This document shows, in pieces, positions 24,425 through 36,400 of a stretch of DNA of 64,000 nt (the first letter of the stretch is position 1; each line of letters starts with the position of its first letter). Below the pieces are notes generated by a model. It was not told the DNA's origin. It saw nothing but the letters and a program-made list of their open reading frames with translations, and searched no databases. The DNA comes from Datnioides undecimradiatus. Taxonomy: Eukaryota > Chordata > Actinopteri > Lobotiformes > Datnioididae. The DNA lies in NCBI GenBank assembly GCA_008933995.1, contig WARS01002855.1:590001-654000 (forward strand). The letters are read 5' to 3'. The position numbers were made by a program, and so were the translations under genes.

Positions 24425-27400
24425 TTAAAATTATCCACCTGGAGCCAATCCTCCTCAAGCTGATCAGTGCGCTGAATGGACTAACCAGCGTGAGGACTTC
24501 AAACTCGCAGGCAGGTAAGAAAACTTTTGCTCCCGTCTCGCCGACTAACTCGCCGCCTTTTCCTGAAAAACAAATTTTAAACTTTCCCGCTCATGTGAGC
24601 GCAGCTGAAACTCGTCAGGGTCGGAGCTGAGCGCCTCGGGCGGTTTGTTGACGGTGGCAAACACGACGGAGGCCGTGCTCCTGCAGGCGGAAAGAGGTGT
24701 TCATGTTGAATTTACTGCACTCGTCCGTTGGTTTTCAGGAGTTTACAGTTTGTTATATTGTAAACACAGGCCTGACTCGTGTAGTTATGTAACGCGCACA
24801 GGATTTTCCACAAGCAGCCGGTATATACAGTCGACCATAAGCTGCAAAGCTTATGAGCTGTATGTACATACAGCACGTGTAGCGCGGCACCGCAGCAGCA
24901 ACCGTCTCATATTTGCATTGCTCTGAAATGAGAATCTGCACTTTTAAATGACTGAATATGTTTTAATTAGACAGATTAGAGATTGTTTAGCTGCGTTTGC
25001 TCCTAAATCACGATCTGCATCACGTCCGTTAATTAGACTCATCCAGAACTGACTCGTGTTACCTGCACGAGCGCTGCCGTGACGCGTTGAACATGTTTGT
25101 TAACGCCGGTTTATTGGCTGCAGAGACGTGAACTGAGCTCATGGACTAACTCGTGCATGCGTTCATCATCATTTTAGTTTGGATACGAAAGGAAAATGTC
25201 AGTAGTTCTGAGCTGAGGCAGCAACAGTGAAACGCAGCATGTGCGTGATTCAAAATGATTGGTTTTAATGGTTTTTATGTTTGTTTTTGTGCTGGTTCGA
25301 GCACCAAACTGTGTTTTACAAGTCAGGAGACAGCAGTTTACCCGTCTCGCCCCTGCAGGTGCCGCGCCCTCGGCCTCCTCTGATATTCAGTCCAGTTTTG
25401 ATGAGCTTTGCATCACGTGCGGCTGAGATCTTGATGTGTTTGACACCTCGTCTTTAGCCTTCATGCAATCGCCTTACGCGTTTGAACTGCCGGAGTTCAC
25501 ACGTCCTCTTGGGTCATATTTGAACGTAAAGACCATAAAACTGTATCAGTTGCCTCGTTTTTGATAATACTGTCAGTCCTTAGCATGATTCAGTCAAATT
25601 TCTGTCATATTTCATATTGTATCTGTTTATTGAAGTCAACATTGTGCTTATTAAGATCAGAAATGTTAGTTTAATCTGAAATTTCACGACCAGCTTGGTT
25701 TTAAATGCAGACGTACAGCAGAGTCTTTTGTTGTCGTGGCCTCTGCAGCCTTTCCACGTATCCCGCTGAGCCTCTGGCCCGATCTGTGCAGCGCTGATGG
25801 GCCCGGAGGCCACGTGCAGCTCTGAGACCTTGATTTGACTCCTGTTCATTAGTCGCAGCGAGGCCAGAGGCGGCTTACAGCAGCCAAACAAAGTGTGCAG
25901 AGATCCATCAACCCCCCCCCCCAGATCAGAGGTCCACCTCTCGACAGGCGTGAAGCCGAATCCCTGACAGGCAGGAATTGAGATAAATGGTGTTATGTTA
26001 AAGACTGAACAGTGATTGAAATCCTCGGGTGATGGCAAGAAGGTCCAGCTTTTTAGCCTGGATGATCAGTGTTATGACGGAGTGCTGCAGCAGGCTGAGT
26101 ACCCGGATCATCGGCGGAAACCGTCTCACTGTTTGTTTTCATGTCTGTTGTCCTCACGTCACCTTCGCACCCAGCTCTCCCTGCATCGCCACGCTTTGCT
26201 GCGACACGAGAGCGCTTCACAGACAAAACAAAACCCAAATGAAACAGCGCAGGGTCGAGTCAACTCCACATCAAGTGCCTGTTGAAGTTGCAGAGCGCTT
26301 CACGGGATGATACGCCGGAAAGAACGCCAAGCTCGGCGCCTCGTTATCAGAGACAAAACAGAAAACCCCCGCCTCTGTCGCCGCCGAAGCGCTCGACATC
26401 CGACCCTTTAGTCTGCTTCCGTGATAACGTCTGATTAAAGTCGAACCAGTCGGACCTTTGGTGAGAAACCTGAGCTCCCTGCAGCGTGGCGCACCACCTC
26501 CGGTGAGCTCCTGCGCTAAGCCGGCGTATTGTCACATTAGCCCGGTTAATGTTTGCGCTTGAGCCCGAGGCATCACAAGCATTCCCGAGCGCGACCCCGG
26601 GCAGGGACGTCTCCGATGAAGCCGTGCCTTGTGTCAACTCAGGCGGCCTTTTAACCTCCGGGTGACGGCAGGGCGCCGACCTCTGACTCACCCGCACAGG
26701 CAGCAGGGGGTCAGCCGGAGATCACTCAGGTCTTTCCTTCTCCTATAAATCCAAACTGTATCCCGGCTGCTCGCCTGCAAGAGAACATGGCTCACGCAGG
26801 GCTGCACTTCCACAGACGCTGAACCTAAGCGTAGTGAAATCAATGATGCAGAATCCATTTTGTGAATATGGATTATTGGAAAAAGGCAGTGGTAAAGGGT
26901 TGCAGTTCGAGTTATTAAGGTTTTTGGATGACGAGGAGACATCAGAGCGTTGGCTGTGCGAGGTAGACAGCGCGCCGCCGACGGGCTTCGCTGCTTCTGC
27001 TCGGGGTAATGGATTCAGTTTAAAGTACTGCACTTGAAAATTACAAAAGACTGAATGACTGACATCAAAATGCGCTGAAGTAAAAAAGCACAAGGGTGCA
27101 GCGAAGCCACTCGGCGCATGTGGCACTTAGCGGCTCCGCGGTAGGAGGCTGTCGACCCGGGCAGCTCTAAACTGTAATTACACGTGGCTGTGTGAGTGCG
27201 AGGCAGGATCGGGTTCAAAAAGGGAATCGGTAACTCATCTTTAGCCCCTTTCAGTTGGCTTTAATTGAGATGGCGCCCGTTTTAAAGTGATAGAAAGACG
27301 ATAATATGACAAACTTCCTTCGTAAAGTGTTTTGTAACACAGAAATGAGGCGCACACAGCGCTGCGCGTAGAGACAGACGTGGGTAATAGACGTAAAATG

Positions 27401-27807
27401 CATAAACGCAACATTTTAAGTGCTGTTTGAAGTCGGCTACTCAAAGACCAAAGCGAAAAGTTGGGCTTTTGTCTTGGTCTTTAAAGAGATTCAGGACCTG
27501 GTTATCCATCCCATGTGTTCTGCAGCTTTGAGGCGTAATTGACAAATGTTTTGTCCTTGATTTGGGGTTTTTTTGTCTTTTTTGTGCCTTAAAAGCTCAA
27601 ATAAACCAGCAAAGGATGGGTGCAGTGTCCTTAAAGGCTAAAAGCAGCTGAGGGAGTTCTGGATGCAGCTGCGTCCTGCAGTTACATCTACAGATCATTG
27701 CTTTATATCCACGGTATTATTGTGTGAGTGGGCGTAATTATTATTGTTCGTAAGAAGTCGTTGTTGGCAGCCTTTATTCCATTGGTCAGCACTGAATGAA
27801 GCAAATA
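24425..27807. other. Gene-poor interval with GC-rich patch
   Basis: There is no supportable exon. A poly-C run lies at about 25911-25922. The patch 26016-27130 is GC-richer and open in several frames on both strands, but no translated frame shows a family motif and composition explains the openness. Confidence 0.4.
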
Positions 27808-27821
27808 GTTGCCATAGCAAC
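27808..27821. promoter_or_regulatory. RFX X-box, intergenic
   Basis: gttgccatagcaac fits the RFX consensus GTNRCC-N2-RGYAAC with both half sites intact. Confidence 0.45.
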
Positions 27822-27849
27822 AGCAGTAACCTTTATCTGGTTCGGGTTA

Positions 27850-28140
27850 AATCTGAGTGTCCAGAGCTGCAGCTCCCTGAGCGTCCACCAGAGGCTCCAG
27901 CAGCGAGTCAGTCCCCATAGACCCCCATGTTAAGATGCAGCTATCTGCTAGCTTGTCATTTAGCCCTGCCTCAACGCCGCCCATGTGACACCTCTTTGTA
28001 AATATTTGAATCAGCCTTGAGTTAGGCGACGTCACGCACCGCCAAGATGGCCGACGCCCAGATGCAGAACACGCTGAGCTTCACAGAGCTGCAGAAGCCT
28101 CCGGGTGACGCCGCGGTGGCTCCGCCCATGCTTGTAATCA
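27850..28140. repeat. Degenerate teleost interspersed repeat
   Basis: The phrase gtccccatagacccccatgt at 27911-27930, and the later gccaagatggccgacg at 28041-28056, match wording I associate with a common fish short repeat of the type 'ccccatagacttccatgttaaaa'. The copy is diverged and the borders are estimated. Confidence 0.35.
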
Positions 28141-31100
28141 TTTTACTGCCGGTATTTGCACCAAAGTTTTCACGTGTTATCATAGTCCTGCAGCGGCGCT
28201 AACACAGGTCACCCTGGATCCCAGGGCTGGGTCTGATCAGACTGTGTCACATTAACGGGTGGTTTCAGCTTCCTGCAGCTTTGGTTCAGCTGCAGACAGA
28301 CACAGAGAGAACCGTGTGAAGCAGTGACTTTGACAGCGAGACATGAATCAGGACACTAAACTGGTGAAAAATGACTTTTTTTAAATTTGGGTCATATTTC
28401 ATCACCCTCCTGCCTGTGACTGCTGGTAATTATGAGTAATCGGAGACGAGCGGAGACACGTTCAATAGATTCATTACCTAGGGTTTGATTATTGATTTCC
28501 AATGTAGTCTGAATTTAAAAATCTAAAATGTGACACTTCTTAATTTAATTCTCTAAAACATGGCCTGTAATGTACATACATTGTATATTATAATTTTATT
28601 AAAGTTAACATTACATTTGATTTTTGGTTCTGTCTTCACCTCCTCTGGCTGCTACGACGTCCGGTCAAACACCAGAAACATCGGGCGAAATGTCAGAGTA
28701 GTGAAAGGAGTCGATGTGATTAAAATGTGAAATGAATAAAAGCTTTTTAAAAATAAACTCATCAGTGAATATTTCTTAAAAAATTAATTCAAAGCCCTCT
28801 GAAACTACGAGTTCACACAACTGCAAAACTCAGTCTCTCAGTCTCTCTAAGTAAACGTCTTCACACCTAAAGATCCTCAAATCTACGCTGAACAACCAGA
28901 AGTCCCAAAAGTTTAAAAGAGTAAAACCATTAAAACAACAAAACCGTGTTAATCAAGTGGAGACGTGCCTGTGACTCAGACTTCAGCAGCTAAATATCTT
29001 GTTTATAATGCAGAGAGACAGACGGCAGCTTCGGGATGCACAGACCATCTGCCCGTTACATAAAACTAAATATGAAGCCTCAGACTCGTCTTTAAACGCA
29101 CCGCGATGCATTCGTTTCACATGATACACTGAAGATTAGGTGTTAATAAGACAAATCAACATATTAACACATAAATGAACATTTTCAGTGATGGTTTTAT
29201 GCTAATCAGCTCCATAACTGAACATAATTTACATACATTACATGTAATTTTCATATAAACGAGACAAACTTTGAGATTTCCTCTCTCGGTCAGGGTTTTA
29301 TTGGGTAAATACAGATGAAATGAATCTCAAATTTCAATGTAAACGTTTTCATCTTTGTGATAAATTCGTTTTTTGTGCTACTCAAAACATCAGTGCGCAG
29401 TACGTATCACCTTTGTGTCGTTTAAGTGCTTTAAAATGACGTTACGGCGTTGTGAAGGATACGGAGGCGCTGCCGTATGCAGAGCTAATTTGACCTCAAA
29501 CTTCAAACTGCAGCAGAGACTCAACCAACGTTCTGATTTCCACACTCTGGCGACGTTTCCCTCGTTGAGACCTCCACTTTTCCACCCACTTGCTCATTTC
29601 TGCGCCGCCGAATCAACTTTGAGAGACTTGTTTCCGACCAAGTGTTGTTCTCCCCGCCCGGCCTGTCCCCTGCATGTGTTCAAAGACAGATTAAGGCTTT
29701 TAGCTCTGACACATGATGTCACAACACCTACTGCACCTTCGATCCTCAGGGTGTCACTTGGCTGTCTTGTGTTGTGGCGAGTCACGTTCAGACAGACATG
29801 ACTCACCTGCCACCGGCGGGTGGGGGTGGTGGGGGTAAACTCGTGATGCGCTGCGTGAGGCAAGAAGGTGAGCTGAGGGTTCGCACAGGAAGAGGCGGAG
29901 CGTCTTTAAGCTGCAGGAGGGGTGTGGCCACATGGGGGGACGCACAGTGTATCCAGTGAACCTGGGTAACCGACCCGCGGCGGGGGCGGGATCGGCCTGA
30001 CGAGCCGAACACGCACATGTACGGGCACTGTGCAAGGACAAAGCACGAAACACAGAGGCAAACACAGATTTTATTTTATCAGACATAAAGTTTCTACATG
30101 TCTTAGATCTTTTTTAAAGTTTATTATAACAGAGATGCATCAGAAACTTAAATTATGAGCTTCTGAATCAAGTTTCAAACGGATTCGCACTTAAAAGTCG
30201 AATCTTGCACGCTTGAAAATATGAGTTTACTAAAATGTTTTAGCAGGGCTTTTAAATATAATGCAGTCTTAAGGAAAAACTGCAAGCTCTTCATGCAGAT
30301 GTGTCATTTTGGTTCATATTTGTGGTTGATTTCCTCATAATGAGCCACGGCTGCACGTCACGCACACGTTCTGCCGTCTGCAGCGACACGTGCGGCAACA
30401 GTGGCTTGACTTTGTGGGTTGGGGGGCAAGTGCCTCCGGCGGGAACCAGGACCAGGACCCTGCAGCCAATCCCTCGTTAAATAGCATTAAATCCGACCAA
30501 TCCTATTAGTATGTCACCCCTGAGAGGAGGAGGAGGAGGGAGGAGCAGAGGCGGGGAGACGTGTTGCTGTGGTCTGCTCAGCCTCCACTGAGGGAAACTG
30601 AGCAGATGAGTTCACACTGACCTCATGTACAGCGTTAAAGTAATGTCTGATAGACTACTGATTTAACATCCTGTCAGTTTACATTAAAATACATTGAAGT
30701 GAAGGCTGCTTACTATCTTTAGATATTAACTCATTGCATTTTGCTGCAAAAACAGTGCATGAAATCGTTAAACGTCACATAATACACCAGTTTAGTGTCA
30801 TACTGTATGACGATGACACAGTATTATATGAAATACGGCCGTACGAGAGCAGCACTGGGGGGAAACCAGCGACACTCGGGACCGTTGCCCTTGATCGTGC
30901 ACATGAAGTGATGCTCTGCGGGCTCGTGTGCGATGCCTCGTGCCTCTGTGAGGTATCATGTCTCCTAAAGCTCCTCTGATGTCGTCTCTAAGTATCAGAC
31001 AGCGGGGCTCACCGTCGGATTACGGCCCTCATCTGTTGGCTGCGTGCACGCCTCCCAGCGCCTCATCGCGCTGCACGGGTTAATGGTTACAGATAATTAA

Positions 31101-32279
31101 GAAGTCGGCGCTGATTCGCCGGTGTCAGGATTTGACACCGGGCCATTATTTTGAAAGTTTTCGAGTCTCACGAGTCTTTAAATGTCAGTTATGTTATTGA
31201 AAATGTTAATAATAGTTTAAATGTCAGCCAAAAGTGCAAAATGTCAGCGTCTACATTTACAGATAGATAAGTCCAACTGTTATCCCACTGAGTTTGGAGG
31301 CAAGTTATATTAATACTCTTCCATTGAGTGCATTGATTGGCAGCGTCTTCTGTTTATGCAACCCAGTGCCTGCTATGAAGTCTCTACGTGTGTTGACTTT
31401 GAAGGTAAAGCTCAAGCAGAAAGCAACAGGCTGCTGTACCTGAATAAGGAAGCTTCCAGTTACAGCAGCTGTCCTAATGTGTGATTTCAGTCATGTGACG
31501 AGGACGTCGCCGTGCAGCCTGCGGAAAAGCCCAGCGCAGCAGCCCGACGACGACATACAAACACCAAAATGTTGCTTTCAAACCTCTTTTTGTGCAGATC
31601 AAACAGACATGATGTCACATTTTGATAAGAGCTGCCGGAGGTGGATTACGTGGATCTCAGAGGTGGTAAATAAACCCCACAGAGTGTGACACTGTTTGCA
31701 GAACGCTGTTACAGAAAGCGCAGCGCCAGAGACTCGGGGGTTTGTGCTTAGTGTGTGCTGCGGGTGTTTGAACTGGTGATAGGCCATGGAGATAAGAAGC
31801 TTAGAGGGAACAGCGTCCTGCGTGCTCTCAAACTTCTTCTTGGCTTTGCATCTTGCTCTCTGGCTGACCCGACGAGCATGCAGAAGACTCTCCCCTCATG
31901 CTGTGACACAGAAGGACAGGGCTTTTTGGATTCTGCAGGTCTTTCATTCAAATTACAGAGTTAGTTTACCTATGAATCGTGCACGAGTTAATTAGAAAGA
32001 AAGGCAGCTGCGGCGTTGCTCAACTTTAAAAATGCTAAAACCTGCCTGTGGCACAAATCTGAATTGTATAAAACAGTCGAGCCTGCACAAACGAACCAGA
32101 ATGACATTATTAAATCAGTTTATGCTGTAAACAGTCAGGAAAGCTTCACCGGAGAGGCCAAACTAGGTGATTATGTTGGGAAACTGACATTTTGTGACTG
32201 AGGAACACTGCACCCCGAACGCTGTGCACACTATTCCATTATTAGATTATATGTGGTATGAACTAACATGTAGGAAATA
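28141..32279. other. Gene-poor interval
   Basis: There are no exons. The part 28360-29360 is AT-rich. The frame 29373-29801 has no recognisable domain. A GGA-rich patch lies at 30520-30545. Confidence 0.45.
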
Positions 32280-32530
32280 TTCCCGGGGCCGCCCTGACTT
32301 CGCCTCTCTGCGACGTGCCGGCTTTAAATAGCCGGTAGACATGCTGTCCGAGGGCGGACGAGCTCTGACACTGATTCACGAGGCCCCGGTGAGAGTGACT
32401 GGCCGCGGCAGGTCCGCCCATGCTTCAGATGAAAACCAGCTTTCATTAGGTGAACTGCTGTGCGCTGTTGTTCAGGGGGCAGATTAATTGGATGTAATCT
32501 TATTACACTGTGGCCTGCTGCAGTCTCGAC
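32280..32530. promoter_or_regulatory. Candidate conserved non-coding element
   Basis: This is a stretch of non-repetitive, balanced-composition sequence about 1 kb upstream of the pentraxin. It contains ccggctttaaatagccgg (6-base stem, 32319-32336) and several homeodomain-type cores (attagg, gattaattgg, taatctta). It has no open frame of interest. The call is from appearance only, because conservation cannot be measured here. Confidence 0.25.
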
Positions 32531-33419
32531 GACCCCCCCCCCCCCTCCACTGTAGTCTGCCGGCTCGGTGTAGACAGGAAATGCTGACAGACTGATGGAG
32601 CGATTTGATAACTGGAGATGAATCGTTTGTGATATGGATCATGTTTCTCTTCCTGTTAGCTCTCTAAACATATATGCGCCTATTGATTAAACCAATACAT
32701 CTATTTTTACCAGCTCTCATCCTTTAAATCACTCTCTGGCCACTTTCCTTGAATGCAGCGTAGCAACTGATCAAACAGACCTTCTAGTTTTTGTCTTATT
32801 TGATTGCACTGATCCTATAAACTCTGTAACATCAATGTTCTCCATTATTTGAAAGCCGAGAAGGTTCTGTTTTCATTTTGTTTGTTGTTTGTTTTCTTCA
32901 GATGTTGTTCCTCTCTCTGTCTTACAGGCAAGAGCACTCTGTGATCTGATGGGCGGTTAGAAGTTAAAGGGATTGCTCTTTGGCTGTCGAACACAGGAGG
33001 TCCTTGGGAGCCAAGAGGGATCACCTGGCTGGCAGTGGCCCAGCACCTCTCCACCAAGACAGCAGGAGGACCTAACAGGATACATCAGCCCAGCTCGGGG
33101 AGGTTCAAAAACTTGCCATGGAGCCAAGAAACCTTGCGTGATACTGCAGGGTTGTCTTGAAGGCGAACAGCTAAAGAGTCTGGCAGCACCTTTTGTGCGC
33201 GTTGGGAATACCGCCTCGGAGTTTATGCTGTTTGTCCTCTGAAAAAGGTATTTATGGTGTGTTGGAGGAGATTTCATCTGCAGTTTTACTGTTGACATGC
33301 TTTGCCCCAACACCTTTCAATCCAACGCATATGACCTCCATTCATGGTGTTCGTCACAACAAAGCTAAGGCCTGCGAGGACTGTCATTTGTCAAGGAATA
33401 ACTTTGACTCGGGCCAAAT
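32531..33419. other. Immediate upstream flank / possible 5' UTR of the pentraxin
   Basis: An acceptor-like ctgtcttacag at 32920-32930 could start a 5' UTR exon running into the coding exon at 33420, or the whole stretch may be 5' leader. A poly-C run lies at about 32526-32537. No conserved peptide is seen upstream of the chosen start. Confidence 0.35.
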
Positions 33420-36400
33420 ATGGGCAGAGACGTCAGTCCCCTGAGCCTCATGCCTTTGTCTGCAGGGCACCAGCATCGGGTGGGAGCCTCTCTGGGGTTC
33501 GTTCTCCCCTTCTTCCCCCTGCGTTCGTTAATTTTCTATTCCTTCCTGTCATGTGCAGCGGCAGCAGGCAGTCTGCCCGGCATAGAACATGACTATGGCA
33601 TCAGCCCCAAATTCGTTTGCACACCCATTCCCCCAGAGGCAGACCCCAGCTGCTATTCTCCACCCAGCGTGCCCCATGGACAAAGCAGCAACGGCCACGC
33701 TAACGGCCACAACGGCGGTAACCGGCGGGCCATGATGTCCGACGAGGCCAAAGCCACCATCCTGCACCTGCGCGAGAGCCTTGTGAGGCAAAAGGAGACC
33801 ATCCTGGACCAGCGGGAGACCATCAGAGAGCTCACCGCCAAGCTCACCTTGTGCGAGGGCTTCGGTGGTCACCACAGCATCGGTCACCATGACAACCACC
33901 ACGAAAATCACCACGACAACCATCACGACACCCATCACGACAACCACCACGATGACCACCACGGGCAGCACGGCGGCCACCACCCGTCGTCGTCGCACCA
34001 CGGGCCTTCGGCGTATCACAGCAACGATCACCACTACTCCCACGGCAGCCACAGGTCGGACCCCCACCACAGGAAGGGCTCCTCGTACGGGAAACACGGC
34101 TCCTTCTCCCCTGAGCAGACGGGCAAAACACTGCAGACGCTGAAGGAGAGGCTGGAGAACCTGCAGGTGAGTGCAAACACCTCGAATCCACACCTCAGCG
34201 TCACCAGCGAGGGATTAACCGCTGAAAGGTGCAACGCTGCAGTTTTAAATGAAGGTGACCTGCAGCGATGGGTTTGATAAAACGTTCAAAGTCAGTGGAT
34301 CAAATCAGAATCATTTAAAAAAGCCTCAGGCGCAATGACGTAGATAACGTTAGAGCTAAAATATGTGCATAAATCCAAAATGGGATTTCCAAATGTAGTT
34401 TACGATAAAAAGCAGATTATTAATTCTTAATAATAATAATACATTTAATTTATATTCAGCTTTTGAAGTCGTGCAACGACGCTTAATGAACATAACTTTC
34501 CACAGCACTGAGTCAGTCATTCCTGAAGTTCAATACAAGGCACAGCTGGGGGAAAGCAGCTATGTGAGACAGTTTGTGGTCTGTTTCATCATGTCTTACA
34601 ACCTCCATGGTTACCGGCTTGAGTTGCAGAGGTGGACCTGCAGACTGACCTTCTGGCTCATGGTCAAACACTTCCTTTTTGCCTTTTTTGGTGTAAAGGG
34701 GGGATTAATATTTGTTAAATCTGATAAATAGTACTCATGCAAATAGTTTAAATAAACTCCAAAGCAGCTGGGGGCACAGTTAAAAGCAAGGACTTGATTC
34801 CACTGAGCTTAAAGTTCGAGGCTAATACAGGAAGAAGGTTTGTCTCAGGAGAACAGAGGCTGAAAGTAAAGTTTCCTCTTAATTAATTTAACCCAAAATG
34901 TCGCAGAAACTATCCAAAGAAAGTGAGTTGTTAATGCCTTTTTATAAACTTTATTATACTGTGATTAGATTCGGCTGTTTCTCAGGTTTAGCGATCCAAA
35001 CTTGCCTCCGCAGAAGCTCTTTTTTCCTCCGTGCTATCTTAAAAACTGTAAGATAGTTGTAATTAAATCTCTAATGTTTGAGGTTAAAAGGGGAAAACAC
35101 TCTGTAAAAGCTCCTGGAGGAGAATGTGCACCTCCTGCACCGTGCAAACATTTCGAAACGCTTAGTGATGTGTCTGCAAAGATGGGCTGAGCAGTCTGCG
35201 GGGAGGCGGAAGCCTATCAAAGCTTTGACTTAATTGGGGTTATATCTTGCGTCATTAAAGGTCACGAGCTCAGCCGCCGAATCGGCTGCCAGTGATGTCA
35301 GCTGCACCACCAGAAGGGTGTGTTTCATCAAGACGGGGCAGCTCACAGGGTGCTGCTCGTGTGCAGAACATCTAAACCCCTTTTTTAATTAGAAATACTT
35401 GTTTTTCAGTTTCAGGTGATGTTACTTTTAGTTGTGCATCTAAGATGACAAAGTTGAAGGGGGTACACACACACACACATAAATCCAGGACCACCTACAG
35501 GTCATTGTCAGACACACACACCACCTACGAAGTTAATATCACGGTTGTCTGTCTCTGATCCGTTCCGGCTCTCGAGCTCTCTCCTGGATATCAGTGAGCT
35601 CAAACAGGAAGCTGCTCTAAGTTGATTAGCTCTCACCCCTGACCTCAAACAACCCGTGTCCATGTGTTTATCACATGATGCAGTCAGACAGATGACGATT
35701 ATGGGTGGACGGGGGGTATGAAGGAAGAGCAGGGAGGGTCCAAGCTTCCCTGAGAGAGGTCTCGGACTACAGACGAGTTATTTTGTATATTACCTTAAGG
35801 TTTATTTATCCTGGTTAATCGCTTTAAGATTAAGGATCCGTGTTCCCGGGGAAACCAGGCCAAGTAAGTCAACTTTGTGCCACAAGCCAAAAAGTTTGGG
35901 AACCACTGATCTCGACATACTTGTATCTGTATCAGTGTGAACCCAACAAAGCAGCAGATGCAGCAGTTCCTGTCCCGGGACTGTGGTCTTCCTCTGAATT
36001 GTACATATTGCACAGCATGTTGTAATGTGTGGTACACTCTCTTAAACTGTGTCCCAGCAGCTAGGACAAGCCTCACCATGCGGTTCTGCTGTCTCACTTG
36101 TGTTACAACATTTAATGATGCTGGTGTCACATTGCGAGACTAAAGCCCTGCTGCCCGCTGGCCTGTGAAAGCCTCATTATCAGCGCAGGTGGTCTCAGGC
36201 CGCGCGCAGGGAAAGTGTTGCCAGAAATCCCCTTCAATCTCCCTCGAAGGTGTGAGACAAAACAGAAGCGAAGCCAGGATTTACCTTCCGTCACTCCCTC
36301 CCTCTAACAGGATGTCTACGCCACCAGCCTCTGGCCATGCGCCGAAGGGCGCTAGCCAGCCTCACCTTCAATTAGCTTCATCCTCCCTGACGAGGCTATT

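Noticed and set aside
26016..27130. Cluster of overlapping frames on both strands as a possible gene
   Set aside because: None shows a domain or consistent splice borders. GC-rich, stop-poor composition explains them.
33549..34193. Minus-strand open frame of 214 codons opposite pentraxin exon 1
   Set aside because: Same cause as in exon 2: antisense of His/Asp-rich and G/C-rich coding sequence.
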